DNA from: an uncultured Prevotella sp.
Lineage (GTDB): Bacteria; Bacteroidota; Bacteroidia; Bacteroidales; Bacteroidaceae
Length of the DNA stretch: 64,000 bases
Assembly (NCBI GenBank): GCA_947165435.1
Contig: CAMVAI010000001.1
Location: forward strand, 1 to 64,000
Direction: 5' to 3'
Shown: piece by piece, positions 45,809-54,790 of the stretch
Position numbering within the stretch: the first letter of the stretch is position 1
Layout of the letters: each line of letters starts with the position of its first letter
Made by a program: the position numbers and the translations under genes
The notes under the pieces: generated by a model
Databases searched by the model: none
Told to the model about the DNA's origin: nothing
What the model saw: the letters and a program-made list of their open reading frames with translations, nothing else

Positions 45809-46607
45809 AAGCGGCAGCAAGGCAAAGATAAAATGTCAGCTCCGCCAACAGGCAGGCGGCTCCGCAGCAGTCGCCTGTATAGCCCTTGATGCGGCTGAAC
45901 ATCAGCCGGCAGAGGAACAACGTGACGAGCAGGGGGGCGAATGCCAACAGTGCCCATCGGCCGACGGCCATAGGCGCTGTGCCCGCTGACAGGACGTAGA
46001 AGACAGCCAGTAGAGGCAGCCCCTGCACGGCCAGCCTGATCATGGCCGTGACGCTCGGCTTGCGATAGACGGTGCGGTTCTTGGCCGTGTCCTCGGTGCG
46101 TGCGTATGGCAGTCGCAGGATGAACAGCGCGGCCACCATCCTGGCATAGGGGTCGGCCGCCAGTATGGCCATCGGGGCCAGCTTGCTTGGAATGTAGAGC
46201 AAGGCAGCAAACAGTAGGGCAAAATAGGCCACGAGGGCGATGACCCCGTAGGTGCCGATGTGCGAGTCTTTCATGATGGCCAGTATGCGTTCGCGGTTGG
46301 TTCCGCCGCCTCCGAAACCGTCGAAGAAGTCGGCAAGCCCGTCTTCGTGCAGTACACCTGTGACGAGTAGCCTGGCGATGATGGCCAGCAGCAGGGCGAT
46401 GCCGTAGGGCATCAGCATGCTGCAGGCCCAGAGTGTGGCCGCCATCAGGCCGCCGGTGAGCCATCCCGTCACGGGCCACCACTCTACGACGGCGGCGTAG
46501 GCCTCGCGGGGCGGCTGTCGTAGCCGCCAGAAGGGCAGCCGGGTGAAGAAGATAAGGGCTGCCCACAGCGTGTCGTGCCATTTAGAAGTATTTGGTGATT
46601 GCTGCAT
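45789..46607 (-). CDS. cobS: Adenosylcobinamide-GDP ribazoletransferase
   Basis: CobS joins adenosylcobinamide-GDP to alpha-ribazole (phosphate) in the membrane. The 272-residue polytopic protein has the family start ALIFFTRLPFWR and the conserved acidic motif VTGVLHEDGLADFFDGFGGG followed by RILAIMKDSHIGTYG. The second conserved stretch IKGYTGDCCGAACLLAE is also present. It overlaps cobT upstream by 26 bp and cobC downstream. Confidence 0.95.
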   Translation of the reverse strand: MQQSPNTSKWHDTLWAALIFFTRLPFWRLRQPPREAYAAVVEWWPVTGWLTGGLMAATLWACSMLMPYGIALLLAIIARLLVTGVLHEDGLADFFDGFGGGGTNRERILAIMKDSHIGTYGVIALVAYFALLFAALLYIPSKLAPMAILAADPYARMVAALFILRLPYARTEDTAKNRTVYRKPSVTAMIRLAVQGLPLLAVFYVLSAGTAPMAVGRWALLAFAPLLVTLFLCRLMFSRIKGYTGDCCGAACLLAELTFYLCLAAAYGSHID

Positions 46608-47631
46608 CTTTGAAGTTGCCCATTTCGTTCATCATCCGTACCGCACTGTCGATAATGGGAAAGGCACAGAGAGCCCCCGTGCCTTCGCCCAGACGCAGCT
46701 GTAGGCTAAGCAGCGGCTCTGCCTGCATGGCTTTCAGCAGCAGGGCGTGGCCCGTCTCGTCGCCGCTGTGGGTGAATATCATGTAGTCGCGGCAGCATTC
46801 CTCTATCTGGATGGCTGCCAAGGCACAGGCGGTCATGATGAATCCGTCTATTAATATAACAAGGTGTCGCTCGGCGGCGCGAAGCATGGCTCCCACTGCT
46901 GCCACCATCTCGAAGCCGCCGAAATAGGCTATGGGGATGCTCGGGTGGGCGGGTGACGGCACGTTTTCGCGGTAGCGCGCTACTGCCTGCTGCAGCACGT
47001 GGCACTTATGGCGTATGCCCTCGCTGTCGAGCCCGGCTCCGGCTCCGACGCACTGCTCTAAGGGAATATGGCAGAAGAGGTGCATCCAGATGCTCGACGG
47101 CGAGGTGTTGGCGATGCCCATCTCGCCGATACAGAGCACACGGCAGCCCTCTGTCGCGCAGGCATCGGCCATCTCTATGCCCACGTTGAGTGCTTGCTCG
47201 AACTGCTCTTGCGTCATGGCCGGCTCGTAGAGGAAGTTGCGGGTGCCACGGGCAATCTTTCTGTCGATGATGCCGGCATTCCGGCTGAGGTCGTAATCTA
47301 CCCCTACATCTACGATGCGCAGCTGAAAACCGTGCTGTCTGCAGAACATGTTCACGCCGCCACCGCCCCGGGTGAAATTGAGCATCTGCTGCCACGTGAC
47401 CTCACGCGGCGACACGCTGACCCCCTCGCGCTCTATGCCGTGGTCGCCGCCCAACAGCAGGTGGCAGGGGTGAGCCAGGCTGGGCGACAGCGTCTGTTGT
47501 ATCAGGCACACCTGCATGGCAATCTGTTCCAGTCGGCCCAGCGAGCCTCTGGGCTTGTTCAGGTTGTCTGTCTTCTCTTGAATGGCGGGGCGCAGGGCCT
47601 CGTCGGGGTGCTCTATCTTGAATTTTTTCAT
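46582..47631 (-). CDS. cobT: Nicotinate-nucleotide-dimethylbenzimidazole phosphoribosyltransferase
   Basis: CobT activates the lower-ligand base as alpha-ribazole phosphate. The 349-residue sequence contains KPRGSLGRLE, GDHGIEREGVS, GGGGVNMF, GEMGIANT, VGAGAGLD and the catalytic Glu in LRLGEGTGA near the end. It lies 37 bp after cobU on the minus strand and overlaps cobS. Confidence 0.96.
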   Translation of the reverse strand: MKKFKIEHPDEALRPAIQEKTDNLNKPRGSLGRLEQIAMQVCLIQQTLSPSLAHPCHLLLGGDHGIEREGVSVSPREVTWQQMLNFTRGGGGVNMFCRQHGFQLRIVDVGVDYDLSRNAGIIDRKIARGTRNFLYEPAMTQEQFEQALNVGIEMADACATEGCRVLCIGEMGIANTSPSSIWMHLFCHIPLEQCVGAGAGLDSEGIRHKCHVLQQAVARYRENVPSPAHPSIPIAYFGGFEMVAAVGAMLRAAERHLVILIDGFIMTACALAAIQIEECCRDYMIFTHSGDETGHALLLKAMQAEPLLSLQLRLGEGTGALCAFPIIDSAVRMMNEMGNFKDAAITKYF

Positions 47632-47668
47632 GCTTTGGTATGGCTTGTTCCTGCACGCTCTGTGCGTG

Positions 47669-48229
47669 TCATTTTATCTTGACGGCTATTCCGCTCACCA
47701 TGAGTGTCACTTCGTCGGCACAGGCGGCAACGTATTGGTTCATCCATCCTTGCAGGTCGGTGAACCGTCGTTGTATGGCACTGACGCTCACCCCGCCGCA
47801 GCCTATCTCGTTGGTGACGAAGATGTAGGTGGCATCCTGGCGGGTGAAAAGGTCGAATTCGCGCTTGGCTGCCTGTAGCGTGCCGTCAACGTCGGGCGCA
47901 GATGCTGTCGATGTGTCGTGGGTGGCTGTCGTCTCACACTCGTCGGTGGCGACCGGCGTGAAGAGATTGGTCAGCCATAGCGTGATGCAGTCTATTACCA
48001 CCACGCGCCCCGTCAGGTCGTGACGGCTCAAATGTCTCTCTTCCTCGATGTTCGTCCACTGCGGGCCGCGCCGCTCCTGGTGACGGCGCACCCGCTGGCG
48101 GAACTCGTCGTCCCAGACGTGGGCCGTAGCCAGATAGACGGGCCGGTCGGTAAGCGACAGCGCCATCTGTTCTGCATAGCGGCTCTTGCCAGACCGCTGT
48201 CCACCGGTGATAAGAATGATTCGCTTCAT
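47669..48229 (-). CDS. cobU: Adenosylcobinamide kinase / GTP guanylyltransferase
   Basis: CobU phosphorylates and then guanylates adenosylcobinamide. I start at MKRIILITGGQRSGKSRYAE (48229), which gives the P-loop at the N-terminus; the ORF-track extension of 79 residues covers the promoter. The 186-residue length is usual. Further motifs are YLATAHVWDDEFRQRVRRHQERR, VVVIDCITLWLTNL and FVTNEIGCGGVS. A short acidic/Thr-rich insertion (TDECETTATHDTSTASAPD) is unusual. A minus-strand TAATTTTG box (48269-48262) is a likely promoter. Confidence 0.94.
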   Translation of the reverse strand: MKRIILITGGQRSGKSRYAEQMALSLTDRPVYLATAHVWDDEFRQRVRRHQERRGPQWTNIEEERHLSRHDLTGRVVVIDCITLWLTNLFTPVATDECETTATHDTSTASAPDVDGTLQAAKREFDLFTRQDATYIFVTNEIGCGGVSVSAIQRRFTDLQGWMNQYVAACADEVTLMVSGIAVKIK

Positions 48230-48261
48230 GCCTTTTTCGTAGTCTTTGCCGAATTTTGCTG

Positions 48262-48558
48262 CAAAATTAAACAATTGTGCTGAAATAGAAAAGCATTTTT
48301 GGATGATTAACGCAGTTCGCCCCATAAATAAAGGCGATACGAGGAAAATTTGGGAAAGTCCGTGGGAAAACCATAAATTTTCAGTAAAGTAATGCGGTTT
48401 AAGGCAGAAAATGCAAGAATACTTGCAAATGATTATCCGCATTGTTCTCATTCGTTTCCTAAACACAATCCTCTATCTTCCACACCGCCTTTATTTACAA
48501 AAGTTTTGCGATTTTACCCAAAAACTACAAAATATTTGTGTATTATTTGCTATCTTTG
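48262..48558. promoter_or_regulatory. Divergent promoter region between cobU and cbiHC
   Basis: The 337-bp gap is AT-rich. It contains TAATTTTG on the minus strand (48269-48262) for cobU and TATCTTTG on the plus strand (48551-48558), 8 nt before the cbiHC ATG. An inverted repeat GAAAATTT...AAATTTTC lies near 48342-48381. No cobalamin riboswitch motif was found here. I see no gene in the rest. Confidence 0.5.
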
Positions 48559-48566
48559 CAGCCAAT

Positions 48567-49964
48567 ATGAAGAAAATTATTGTTGCGGGCATTGGGCCGG
48601 GCAGCGCTGCCGACATCACACCTGCCGTGCTGGAGGCCGTCAGAGAGGCCGATGCCATTGTGGGATACAAGTACTACTTCCGCTTTGTCGAGCCTTACCT
48701 CATGCCGGGCTGTGAGTGCGTTGATACTGGCATGAAGCGGGAACGGGAGCGGGCCGAGCAGGCTTTCCGGCTCTCCGAGCAGGGCAAGACGGTAGTGGTT
48801 ATTTCCTCTGGCGATGCCGGTATCTATGGCATGGCTCCGCTGATTTATGAAATGAAGCGCGAGCGACAGTCGCCCGTCGAGGTGGTGGTGCTGCCGGGCA
48901 TTTCTGCCTTTCAGAAGGCTGCCTCGCTGCTGGGAGCCCCCGTCGGCCATGATGTCTGTCTGGTGTCGCTGTCTGACCTGATGACCCCCTGGGAGTTGAT
49001 AGAGCGCAGGATAGAGGCAGCGGCAGCGGGCGACTTCGTGACGGCCGTCTATAACCCCAAGTCGCACGGGCGCTACTGGCAGCTCTATCGGCTGCAGGAG
49101 ATTTTCCTGAATCAGCGCTCGCCCGACACTCCCGTGGGCTACGTCAGGCAGGCGGGGCGCGACGAGCAGCAGGTGGTGACCACCACCCTGGGAGCCTTCG
49201 ACCCGGAGGATGTGGATATGTTCACCGTGGTCTTGATAGGCAATTCGCAGACCTACGTCTCTGACGGAAAGATGATAACGCCGCGCGGATACTACCGCGA
49301 GATGGCTGCTGGCGGCAGTGTGGGGCAGCAAATCATGATGGAGTCGTTTCGTACCATCAGGGGCGAGCTGAAACGGAAAGACTACCCGCTGGGCCACCTC
49401 TGGGCACTGCTGCATGCCATCCATACCACGGCCGACTTCGACATGGAGCAGATACTGCATACCGACGAACAGGCCGTGGAGAACATATACAACAAGGTAA
49501 TCGGCGGAACGCTGAAAACCATCGTGACAGACGTGACGATGGTGGCTACCGGCATACGAAAGGCCGCACTGGCGCGACTGGGCATCGAGGTGAAGTGCTA
49601 TCTCGGCGACCCACGGGTGGCCGCGATGGCTGCTGCCGGGGGTACGACGCGAACCCAGGCCGGCATGCGACTGGCTGTCGAGGAGCATCCCGACGCGCTC
49701 TTTGCCGTGGGCAATGCCCCTACGGCGCTGATGGAGCTGTGCGAGCTGGTGCGTAGCGGCAAGGCACGTCCGGCGGGCATCATTGCTGCCCCTGTAGGCT
49801 TTGTGCATGTCAAGGAGTCGAAACACATGGTGAAGCCTTTCCGCCAGATTCCCAAGATTATTGTCGAGGGGCGCAAGGGGGGCTCGAACCTTGCAGCCAC
49901 CCTGTGCAATGCCGTTCTCACTTTCGACGACGCTGCACAGCTGAAGCCCGGTCGCGATTTGTAG
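48567..49964 (+). CDS. cbiHC: Precorrin-3B C17-methyltransferase fused to precorrin-8X methylmutase (CbiH-CbiC)
   Basis: Residues 1 to about 245 are a SAM-dependent corrin methyltransferase of the CobJ/CbiH type (IIVAGIGPGSAADITPAV, ISSGDAGIYGMA, VLPGISAFQKAASLLGAP, AVYNPKSHGR). Residues about 255 to 465 are the methylmutase CbiC/CobH (MESFRTIRGEL, VTDVTMVATGIRK, GNAPTALMELCEL, VGFVHVKESK). The enzymes contract the ring and later move the C11 methyl to C12. Start at MKKIIVAGIG (48567); the extra residues in the ORF track precede the promoter. It is the first of four plus-strand fused genes. Confidence 0.93.
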   Translation: MKKIIVAGIGPGSAADITPAVLEAVREADAIVGYKYYFRFVEPYLMPGCECVDTGMKRERERAEQAFRLSEQGKTVVVISSGDAGIYGMAPLIYEMKRERQSPVEVVVLPGISAFQKAASLLGAPVGHDVCLVSLSDLMTPWELIERRIEAAAAGDFVTAVYNPKSHGRYWQLYRLQEIFLNQRSPDTPVGYVRQAGRDEQQVVTTTLGAFDPEDVDMFTVVLIGNSQTYVSDGKMITPRGYYREMAAGGSVGQQIMMESFRTIRGELKRKDYPLGHLWALLHAIHTTADFDMEQILHTDEQAVENIYNKVIGGTLKTIVTDVTMVATGIRKAALARLGIEVKCYLGDPRVAAMAAAGGTTRTQAGMRLAVEEHPDALFAVGNAPTALMELCELVRSGKARPAGIIAAPVGFVHVKESKHMVKPFRQIPKIIVEGRKGGSNLAATLCNAVLTFDDAAQLKPGRDL

Positions 49965-49995
49965 ATTCCACACACCATCAGTACGTCTTTTGGAT

Positions 49996-51228
49996 ATGCG
50001 ATTTGTCGTTATTGGTATTACAGACAGCCCACGGCCGTTCTTCCCGCCAGAGGTACACGATGCCATTCGTGGCGGGCGGGTGTTCAGTGGCGGGCGGAGG
50101 CATCATGAGATAGTGGCCCGCTTGCTGCCAGCAGGTGCAGAGTGGATAGACATTTCAGTTCCCTTGGATGACGTATTCAGGCGATACCGGGCGATAGCGC
50201 AAACGCTGACACCCGATACTCCGGTGGTGGTGTTTGCTTCGGGCGACCCGCTGTTCTTCGGCTTTGCCAACACCATCCGGCGAAAGATGCCTGAGGCCGA
50301 AATCATCGTCTATCCCGCTTTCAATTCGCTGCAGATGCTGGCCCACCGCCTGTTGATGCCCTACCACGACATGCACATCGTGTCGCTGACGGGGAGACCG
50401 TGGCCGGCGTTCGACCGTGCGCTGATAGAGGGGTATGGCAAGATAGGCGTGCTGACCGACCGCGAGCATACCCCGGCGGCTATTGCCCGGCGCATGCTGG
50501 AGTATGGCTATATGGATTATGACATGAGCATAGGCGAGCACTTAGGCCATCCTGAGTATGAGCAAGTGAGAACGCTGAGCCTTGACGAGGCTGCCAGCCA
50601 AACCTTCAGCCACCCCAACTGTGTCATCGTCCATACGCATGGGAACCAGATGTCTGCAAAGAGGCAGCGGCGCTTCGGCATTCCCGACACACAGTTTGCC
50701 CTGCTGGACGGCAGGGAGAGAATGATTACGAAGATGCCCATCCGGCTGCTGACGCTTCAGGCTTTGGACTTGCCCCGGTCGCAGGTGCTGTGGGACATCG
50801 GCTTCTGCACGGGCAGCGTGTCCGTCGAGGCACGGCTGCAATTCCCCCATCTCACCATCGAAGCCTTCGAAGTCAGGCCCGATTGCGAGGCAATCATGCA
50901 CAAAAACATGCGGAGGCACGGCGCACCGGGCATTGGCGTGCATATCGGCGACTTCCTGACGGCCAACCTGGCTGCGCTCCCCGCTCCCGATGCTGTGTTC
51001 ATAGGTGGGCATGGCGGCAGGCTGGCCGACATCATGCGGCGCGTGCTGACCGTGCTCACCCCCGACGGCTGCATGGTGATGAACAGCGTGAAAGCCCCGA
51101 AGGTGACGACAGACAGCCTGCAGCTCTGGAACGATGCCTGTCGCGAGCTGGGCCTCCGTCAGGAATCCCCCTTATATATTCAATGCAACGAACATCACCC
51201 CATAACTATTCTGAAATGCAAAAGATAG
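49996..51228 (+). CDS. cbiET: Precorrin-6Y C5,15-methyltransferase (decarboxylating), CbiE-CbiT fusion
   Basis: The protein has 410 residues if started at MRFVVIGITD (49996); a Met two codons earlier (49990) is the alternative. The N-terminal about 205 residues are CbiE (GRRHHEIV, VFASGDPLFFGFANT, YPAFNSLQMLAHRL). The C-terminal about 200 residues are CbiT (LWDIGFCTGSVSVEARLQFP, AFEVRPDCEAI, DAVFIGGHGG). Together they methylate C5 and C15 and decarboxylate the C12 acetate. It follows cbiHC by 31 bp and overlaps the next start by 13 bp. Confidence 0.93.
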   Translation: MRFVVIGITDSPRPFFPPEVHDAIRGGRVFSGGRRHHEIVARLLPAGAEWIDISVPLDDVFRRYRAIAQTLTPDTPVVVFASGDPLFFGFANTIRRKMPEAEIIVYPAFNSLQMLAHRLLMPYHDMHIVSLTGRPWPAFDRALIEGYGKIGVLTDREHTPAAIARRMLEYGYMDYDMSIGEHLGHPEYEQVRTLSLDEAASQTFSHPNCVIVHTHGNQMSAKRQRRFGIPDTQFALLDGRERMITKMPIRLLTLQALDLPRSQVLWDIGFCTGSVSVEARLQFPHLTIEAFEVRPDCEAIMHKNMRRHGAPGIGVHIGDFLTANLAALPAPDAVFIGGHGGRLADIMRRVLTVLTPDGCMVMNSVKAPKVTTDSLQLWNDACRELGLRQESPLYIQCNEHHPITILKCKR

Positions 51229-52994
51229 CCATCATACCCATTAGCGAAACTGGCCGCGAGATAGCCGACACGCTGCGAAAAGAGCTCGGTGGAACCATTA
51301 TTCAGCGAACAGAGGCCGGACCGCGCTGGCAGCAGTTCGACGGCTTCGTGTTCATAGGTGCCTTGGGCATCTGCGTGCGAACCATTGCGCCATACGTGAG
51401 AGACAAGCATGACGACCCGGCAGTGGTCTGTGTGGATAGCCTCGGACAGCATGCCGTATCGGTGCTGTCGGGCCATGTGGGCGGTGCCAACCTCTTGACA
51501 GACCGAGTGGCGGGCATCCTGGGAGCTAATGCCGTCGTCACGACACAGAGCGACAACGCCGGATTGTGGGCCCTTGACACCTTCGAGCAGCGTTTCGGGT
51601 GGCCCGTGGCCAGCGACATCTACGACATGAACGACTGCATCTTTGCCTTCGTCAGTCGCCAGCCTACGGCCTTGCTGCTTGAGGCTCGCGATGCAGGCAC
51701 CGACTATTTGGAGCGGACGCTGCCCGCACACGTCACCATCATCAGCGACATCAGAGAGGCCGACCCACGGAAATATCGCCTGCTGATCATCGTGTCGCCG
51801 TTCATCCGCTATGCACCCGACGGCATGCTGAATCTGCATTTCGTGCCGATGGTGGGTACGGTGGGTTTCGGACTGGCGAACCATCCGGAAGACTACGAGA
51901 CGATTTACGACGAGATAGACGAGGCTTTTGCCCGCAAGGGCGTGCTGCCCTGCAGCTGCCGCTATTGCACGATTGACGTGAAGCAAGACGAGGAATTTGT
52001 GGAACTGCTGGAGGACGAGTACGACATGCGGGTGGAGTTCTTCACCGCCGAGGAACTGTCGCAGGTAGAGGTGCCTCATCCCAGTTCTGTCGTGGAAAAG
52101 CATGTGGGCACCCCGAGTGTCTGCGAGGCGGCCGCCATCTTGGGTTCAGGCCACGGCAAGCTTGTCGTACCCAAGGTGAAGGGCAAGAACTGGACGGCGG
52201 CCCTGGCCATCGGTCGTGAGCATCTGCGCAGCCAGGAAGGGTTCGTCGAGATAGTAGGAGCCGGACCGGGCGACCCGGACCTCATTTCCGTGCGTGGGCG
52301 GAGGATGCTGGAGCAGGCCGACCTGATACTCTATGCCGGCAGTCTGGTGCCGGAGGCACTGACGCGCTGCCATAAGCGGGGAGCCGTGGTGCGAAGCAGT
52401 GCCGGCATGACGCTGGAAGAACAATGCGCACTGATGAAGCAGCACTACGACCGGGGGCACTTCATCGTCAGACTGCATACTGGCGACCCATGCATCTTCG
52501 GCGCTGTCCAGGAGCAGATGGCTTATTTCGACAGACAGGGCATGCACTACCACATCACGCCGGGCATCTCGTCGTTCCAGGCTGCTGCTGCCGAGCTGCA
52601 GAGCCAGTTCACCATTCCCGAGCGCACGCAGACCATCATACTGACTCGCGGCGAGGGGCGAACCCCCATGCCCGACCGCGAAAAACTGCACCTGCTGGCA
52701 CGGAGCCAATCTACCATGTGCATATTCCTTTCGGCAGCCATTGTAGATGACGTGCAGCGGGAGTTGCTGCAGGAATATCCGGAGGATACGCCGGTGGCTG
52801 CTTGCTACCACCTGACGTGGCCCGACCAGCAGATATTCCGTGGGCAGCTGAAAGACCTGGCCCGCATCGTACGTGACAATCATCTGACGCTGACCACCAT
52901 GATCGTGGTGGGCGAGGCCATCGGCAACAGGCAGGGCCTATCCGAACTGTACTCCAAGCATTTCACCCATCTCTTCAGACAAGGCGAGGCATGA
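51216..52994 (+). CDS. cbiGF: Cobalt-precorrin-5A hydrolase fused to precorrin-4 C11-methyltransferase (CbiG-CbiF)
   Basis: Residues about 1-340 are CbiG, which opens the lactone and extrudes acetaldehyde (FVFIGALGICVRTIAPYV, SVLSGHVGGANLLTDRVA, GFGLANHPEDYETI ending in VCEAAAILGSGHGKLVVPK). Residues about 345-592 are CbiF/CobM (FVEIVGAGPGDPDLISVRG, LYAGSLVPEAL, LHTGDPCIFGA, TPGISSFQAAAAEL, ILTRGEGRTPMP). I start at MQKIAIIPIS (51216); MQRTSPHN at 51183 is an in-frame alternative, and the 50790 start is a frame shadow. Its stop overlaps the next start by 4 bp. Confidence 0.93.
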   Translation: MQKIAIIPISETGREIADTLRKELGGTIIQRTEAGPRWQQFDGFVFIGALGICVRTIAPYVRDKHDDPAVVCVDSLGQHAVSVLSGHVGGANLLTDRVAGILGANAVVTTQSDNAGLWALDTFEQRFGWPVASDIYDMNDCIFAFVSRQPTALLLEARDAGTDYLERTLPAHVTIISDIREADPRKYRLLIIVSPFIRYAPDGMLNLHFVPMVGTVGFGLANHPEDYETIYDEIDEAFARKGVLPCSCRYCTIDVKQDEEFVELLEDEYDMRVEFFTAEELSQVEVPHPSSVVEKHVGTPSVCEAAAILGSGHGKLVVPKVKGKNWTAALAIGREHLRSQEGFVEIVGAGPGDPDLISVRGRRMLEQADLILYAGSLVPEALTRCHKRGAVVRSSAGMTLEEQCALMKQHYDRGHFIVRLHTGDPCIFGAVQEQMAYFDRQGMHYHITPGISSFQAAAAELQSQFTIPERTQTIILTRGEGRTPMPDREKLHLLARSQSTMCIFLSAAIVDDVQRELLQEYPEDTPVAACYHLTWPDQQIFRGQLKDLARIVRDNHLTLTTMIVVGEAIGNRQGLSELYSKHFTHLFRQGEA

Positions 52995-54790
52995 TACTGC
53001 TTTTCGGAGGTACGACGGAGGGGCGCAAGGCCGTGGAGGTGCTGGAGGAGGCCGGCACACCGTATTATTATAGTACCAAGACGGGCGAACAGGCCGTTGC
53101 CTTGCACTACGGGCAGCGCGTGGACGGAGCCATGGATGCTGACATGATGCAGCATTTCTGCAGTCAGCATGGCATCCGTCTCCTGGTTGATGCCGCCCAT
53201 CCCTTTGCCGCCGGTCTGCACCAGACGGTCATCATGGTGGCCGGACGACTGTCGATTCCCGTCGTGCGCTATGAGCGCATCTATCCGCCCCGTTCTGCCG
53301 ACATACTATGGATTGACGACTATAGCCAGATTCCACGCGACATCCACACCTTGCTGGCTACTACCGGCGTGCAGAGTATTCGGAAACTGCGACCTCTTGA
53401 AGCCTATGGGATGACGATATACTACCGCATCCTGAAGCGGCAGTCGTCCATCCGCCTGGCACATGAACAGGGCGTACCGGACAGCAGAATCTGCTACTAC
53501 GAGGATGCCGACAGCATGAATCTGCATGCCGATGCCGTCTTGCTGAAAGAGAGCGGACTGTCGGGGGGATTCGCTGAAAAGGTGGATGCCGCCAGGGCAA
53601 GAGGAATGCGCATCATCGCCATCAAGCGTCCGGAAAGTATGGCTCATGATGCTGTGGTGGACGGCCCCTACGGTCTGCGGAGGGCGGTGGAGCGGCTGTT
53701 GCCGGCATTCTTCCCCTTGCATAGCGGATTGACTACGGGCACGTGTGCCACGGCGGCTGCGGTGGCTGCCATGCTGCAGCTGCGTGGCAAGAGACCATCG
53801 GAAGTGCCGGTCTTGCTGCCTGACGGCGAGACGCTTCAGGTGGCGGTGGGCTATGGCGGCGGCCATGCCTATTGCATGAAGGAGGCTGGCGACGATCCGG
53901 ATGTGACGCAAGGCCTGGAGATTCGTGCGACGGTTTGCCAAACCTCGGCTCCGGCAGACCATATTGTGTCGGCTCCGGTAGAAGGCGAACGGGTGATCAT
54001 TGCCGGTGGCGAGGGTGTCGGACGCTTCACGCTGCCGGGCTTCGACTATCCTCCTGGTGAACCGGCCATCAACAAAGTACCGCGTGAGATGATTCGCAGG
54101 AATCTGGACATGCTCATCGGCGATGCCGACAGCAGGCAGGCTGACGGTAGTAAGCAATGGATTTGTACCATCTCCGTTCCCCACGGAGCCGAGGTGGCCC
54201 GCCGCACGTTCAATCCACGGTTGGGCATAGAGGGGGGTATCTCGATTCTCGGCGTGTCAGGCATAGTGAAACCTTTCTCAGAGGAGGCTTTCGTCGGCAG
54301 CATCCGCAAGTGCATGCAGGTAGCGAAGGCCAGCGGTTCGCAGCGGGTGGTGCTGAACAGCGGTGCCAAGAGCGAAGGGTTCTTGCGGCAGGCCTATCCT
54401 GACCTGCCTCCGCAGGCTTTCGTGCAATATGGCAACTATATAGGCGAGACGCTGCGTATGGCTGACAGTCTTCATTTCCCTCGTGTCACGCTTGGGGTCA
54501 TGCTGGGCAAGGCGGTAAAACTGGCCGAAGGGCAGTTGGACACGCACAGCAGGAAGAGCGTGATGAACCGTGACTTCGTGGCTGGTCTGCTCGACGAGGC
54601 GCATTGCGCAACAGACCTGAGCAGCGTCACCTTGGCCCGTGAGCTGTGGGAGAAGATACCGGCCGAGAGGCTTGACGACTTCTGCCGGGCGGTAATTGGC
54701 CATTGCCTGAAGCACTGCCGGTCCTTAGTGCCCCGAAGCAGTCTCACTATTCTGCTGATTGCCGACGACGGAACAATACACTCGCTATGA
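52991..54790 (+). CDS. cbiJD: Precorrin-6A reductase fused to cobalt-precorrin-5B C1-methyltransferase (CbiJ-CbiD)
   Basis: Residues about 1-245 are CbiJ/CobK, an NAD(P)H-dependent ring reductase (MILLFGGTTEGRKAVEVL, LLVDAAHPFAAGLHQTV, LKESGLSGGFAEKVDAA, IAIKRPES). Residues about 246-599 are CbiD (LHSGLTTGTCATAAAVAAML, GGEGVGRFTLPGF, NPRLGIEGGISILGVSGIVKP, VQYGNYIGETL). The gene closes the four-gene fused operon. Its last 44 bp overlap the convergent permease gene. Confidence 0.93.
   Translation: MILLFGGTTEGRKAVEVLEEAGTPYYYSTKTGEQAVALHYGQRVDGAMDADMMQHFCSQHGIRLLVDAAHPFAAGLHQTVIMVAGRLSIPVVRYERIYPPRSADILWIDDYSQIPRDIHTLLATTGVQSIRKLRPLEAYGMTIYYRILKRQSSIRLAHEQGVPDSRICYYEDADSMNLHADAVLLKESGLSGGFAEKVDAARARGMRIIAIKRPESMAHDAVVDGPYGLRRAVERLLPAFFPLHSGLTTGTCATAAAVAAMLQLRGKRPSEVPVLLPDGETLQVAVGYGGGHAYCMKEAGDDPDVTQGLEIRATVCQTSAPADHIVSAPVEGERVIIAGGEGVGRFTLPGFDYPPGEPAINKVPREMIRRNLDMLIGDADSRQADGSKQWICTISVPHGAEVARRTFNPRLGIEGGISILGVSGIVKPFSEEAFVGSIRKCMQVAKASGSQRVVLNSGAKSEGFLRQAYPDLPPQAFVQYGNYIGETLRMADSLHFPRVTLGVMLGKAVKLAEGQLDTHSRKSVMNRDFVAGLLDEAHCATDLSSVTLARELWEKIPAERLDDFCRAVIGHCLKHCRSLVPRSSLTILLIADDGTIHSL

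Noticed and set aside
48262-48566. Second cobalamin riboswitch between cobU and cbiHC
   Set aside because: No B12 box or GCCACTG element on either strand; only promoters and AT-rich sequence.
50790-51215. N-terminal 142 residues of the long CbiG-CbiF ORF
   Set aside because: Frame shadow over CbiT; the CbiG family begins at MQKIAIIPIS.
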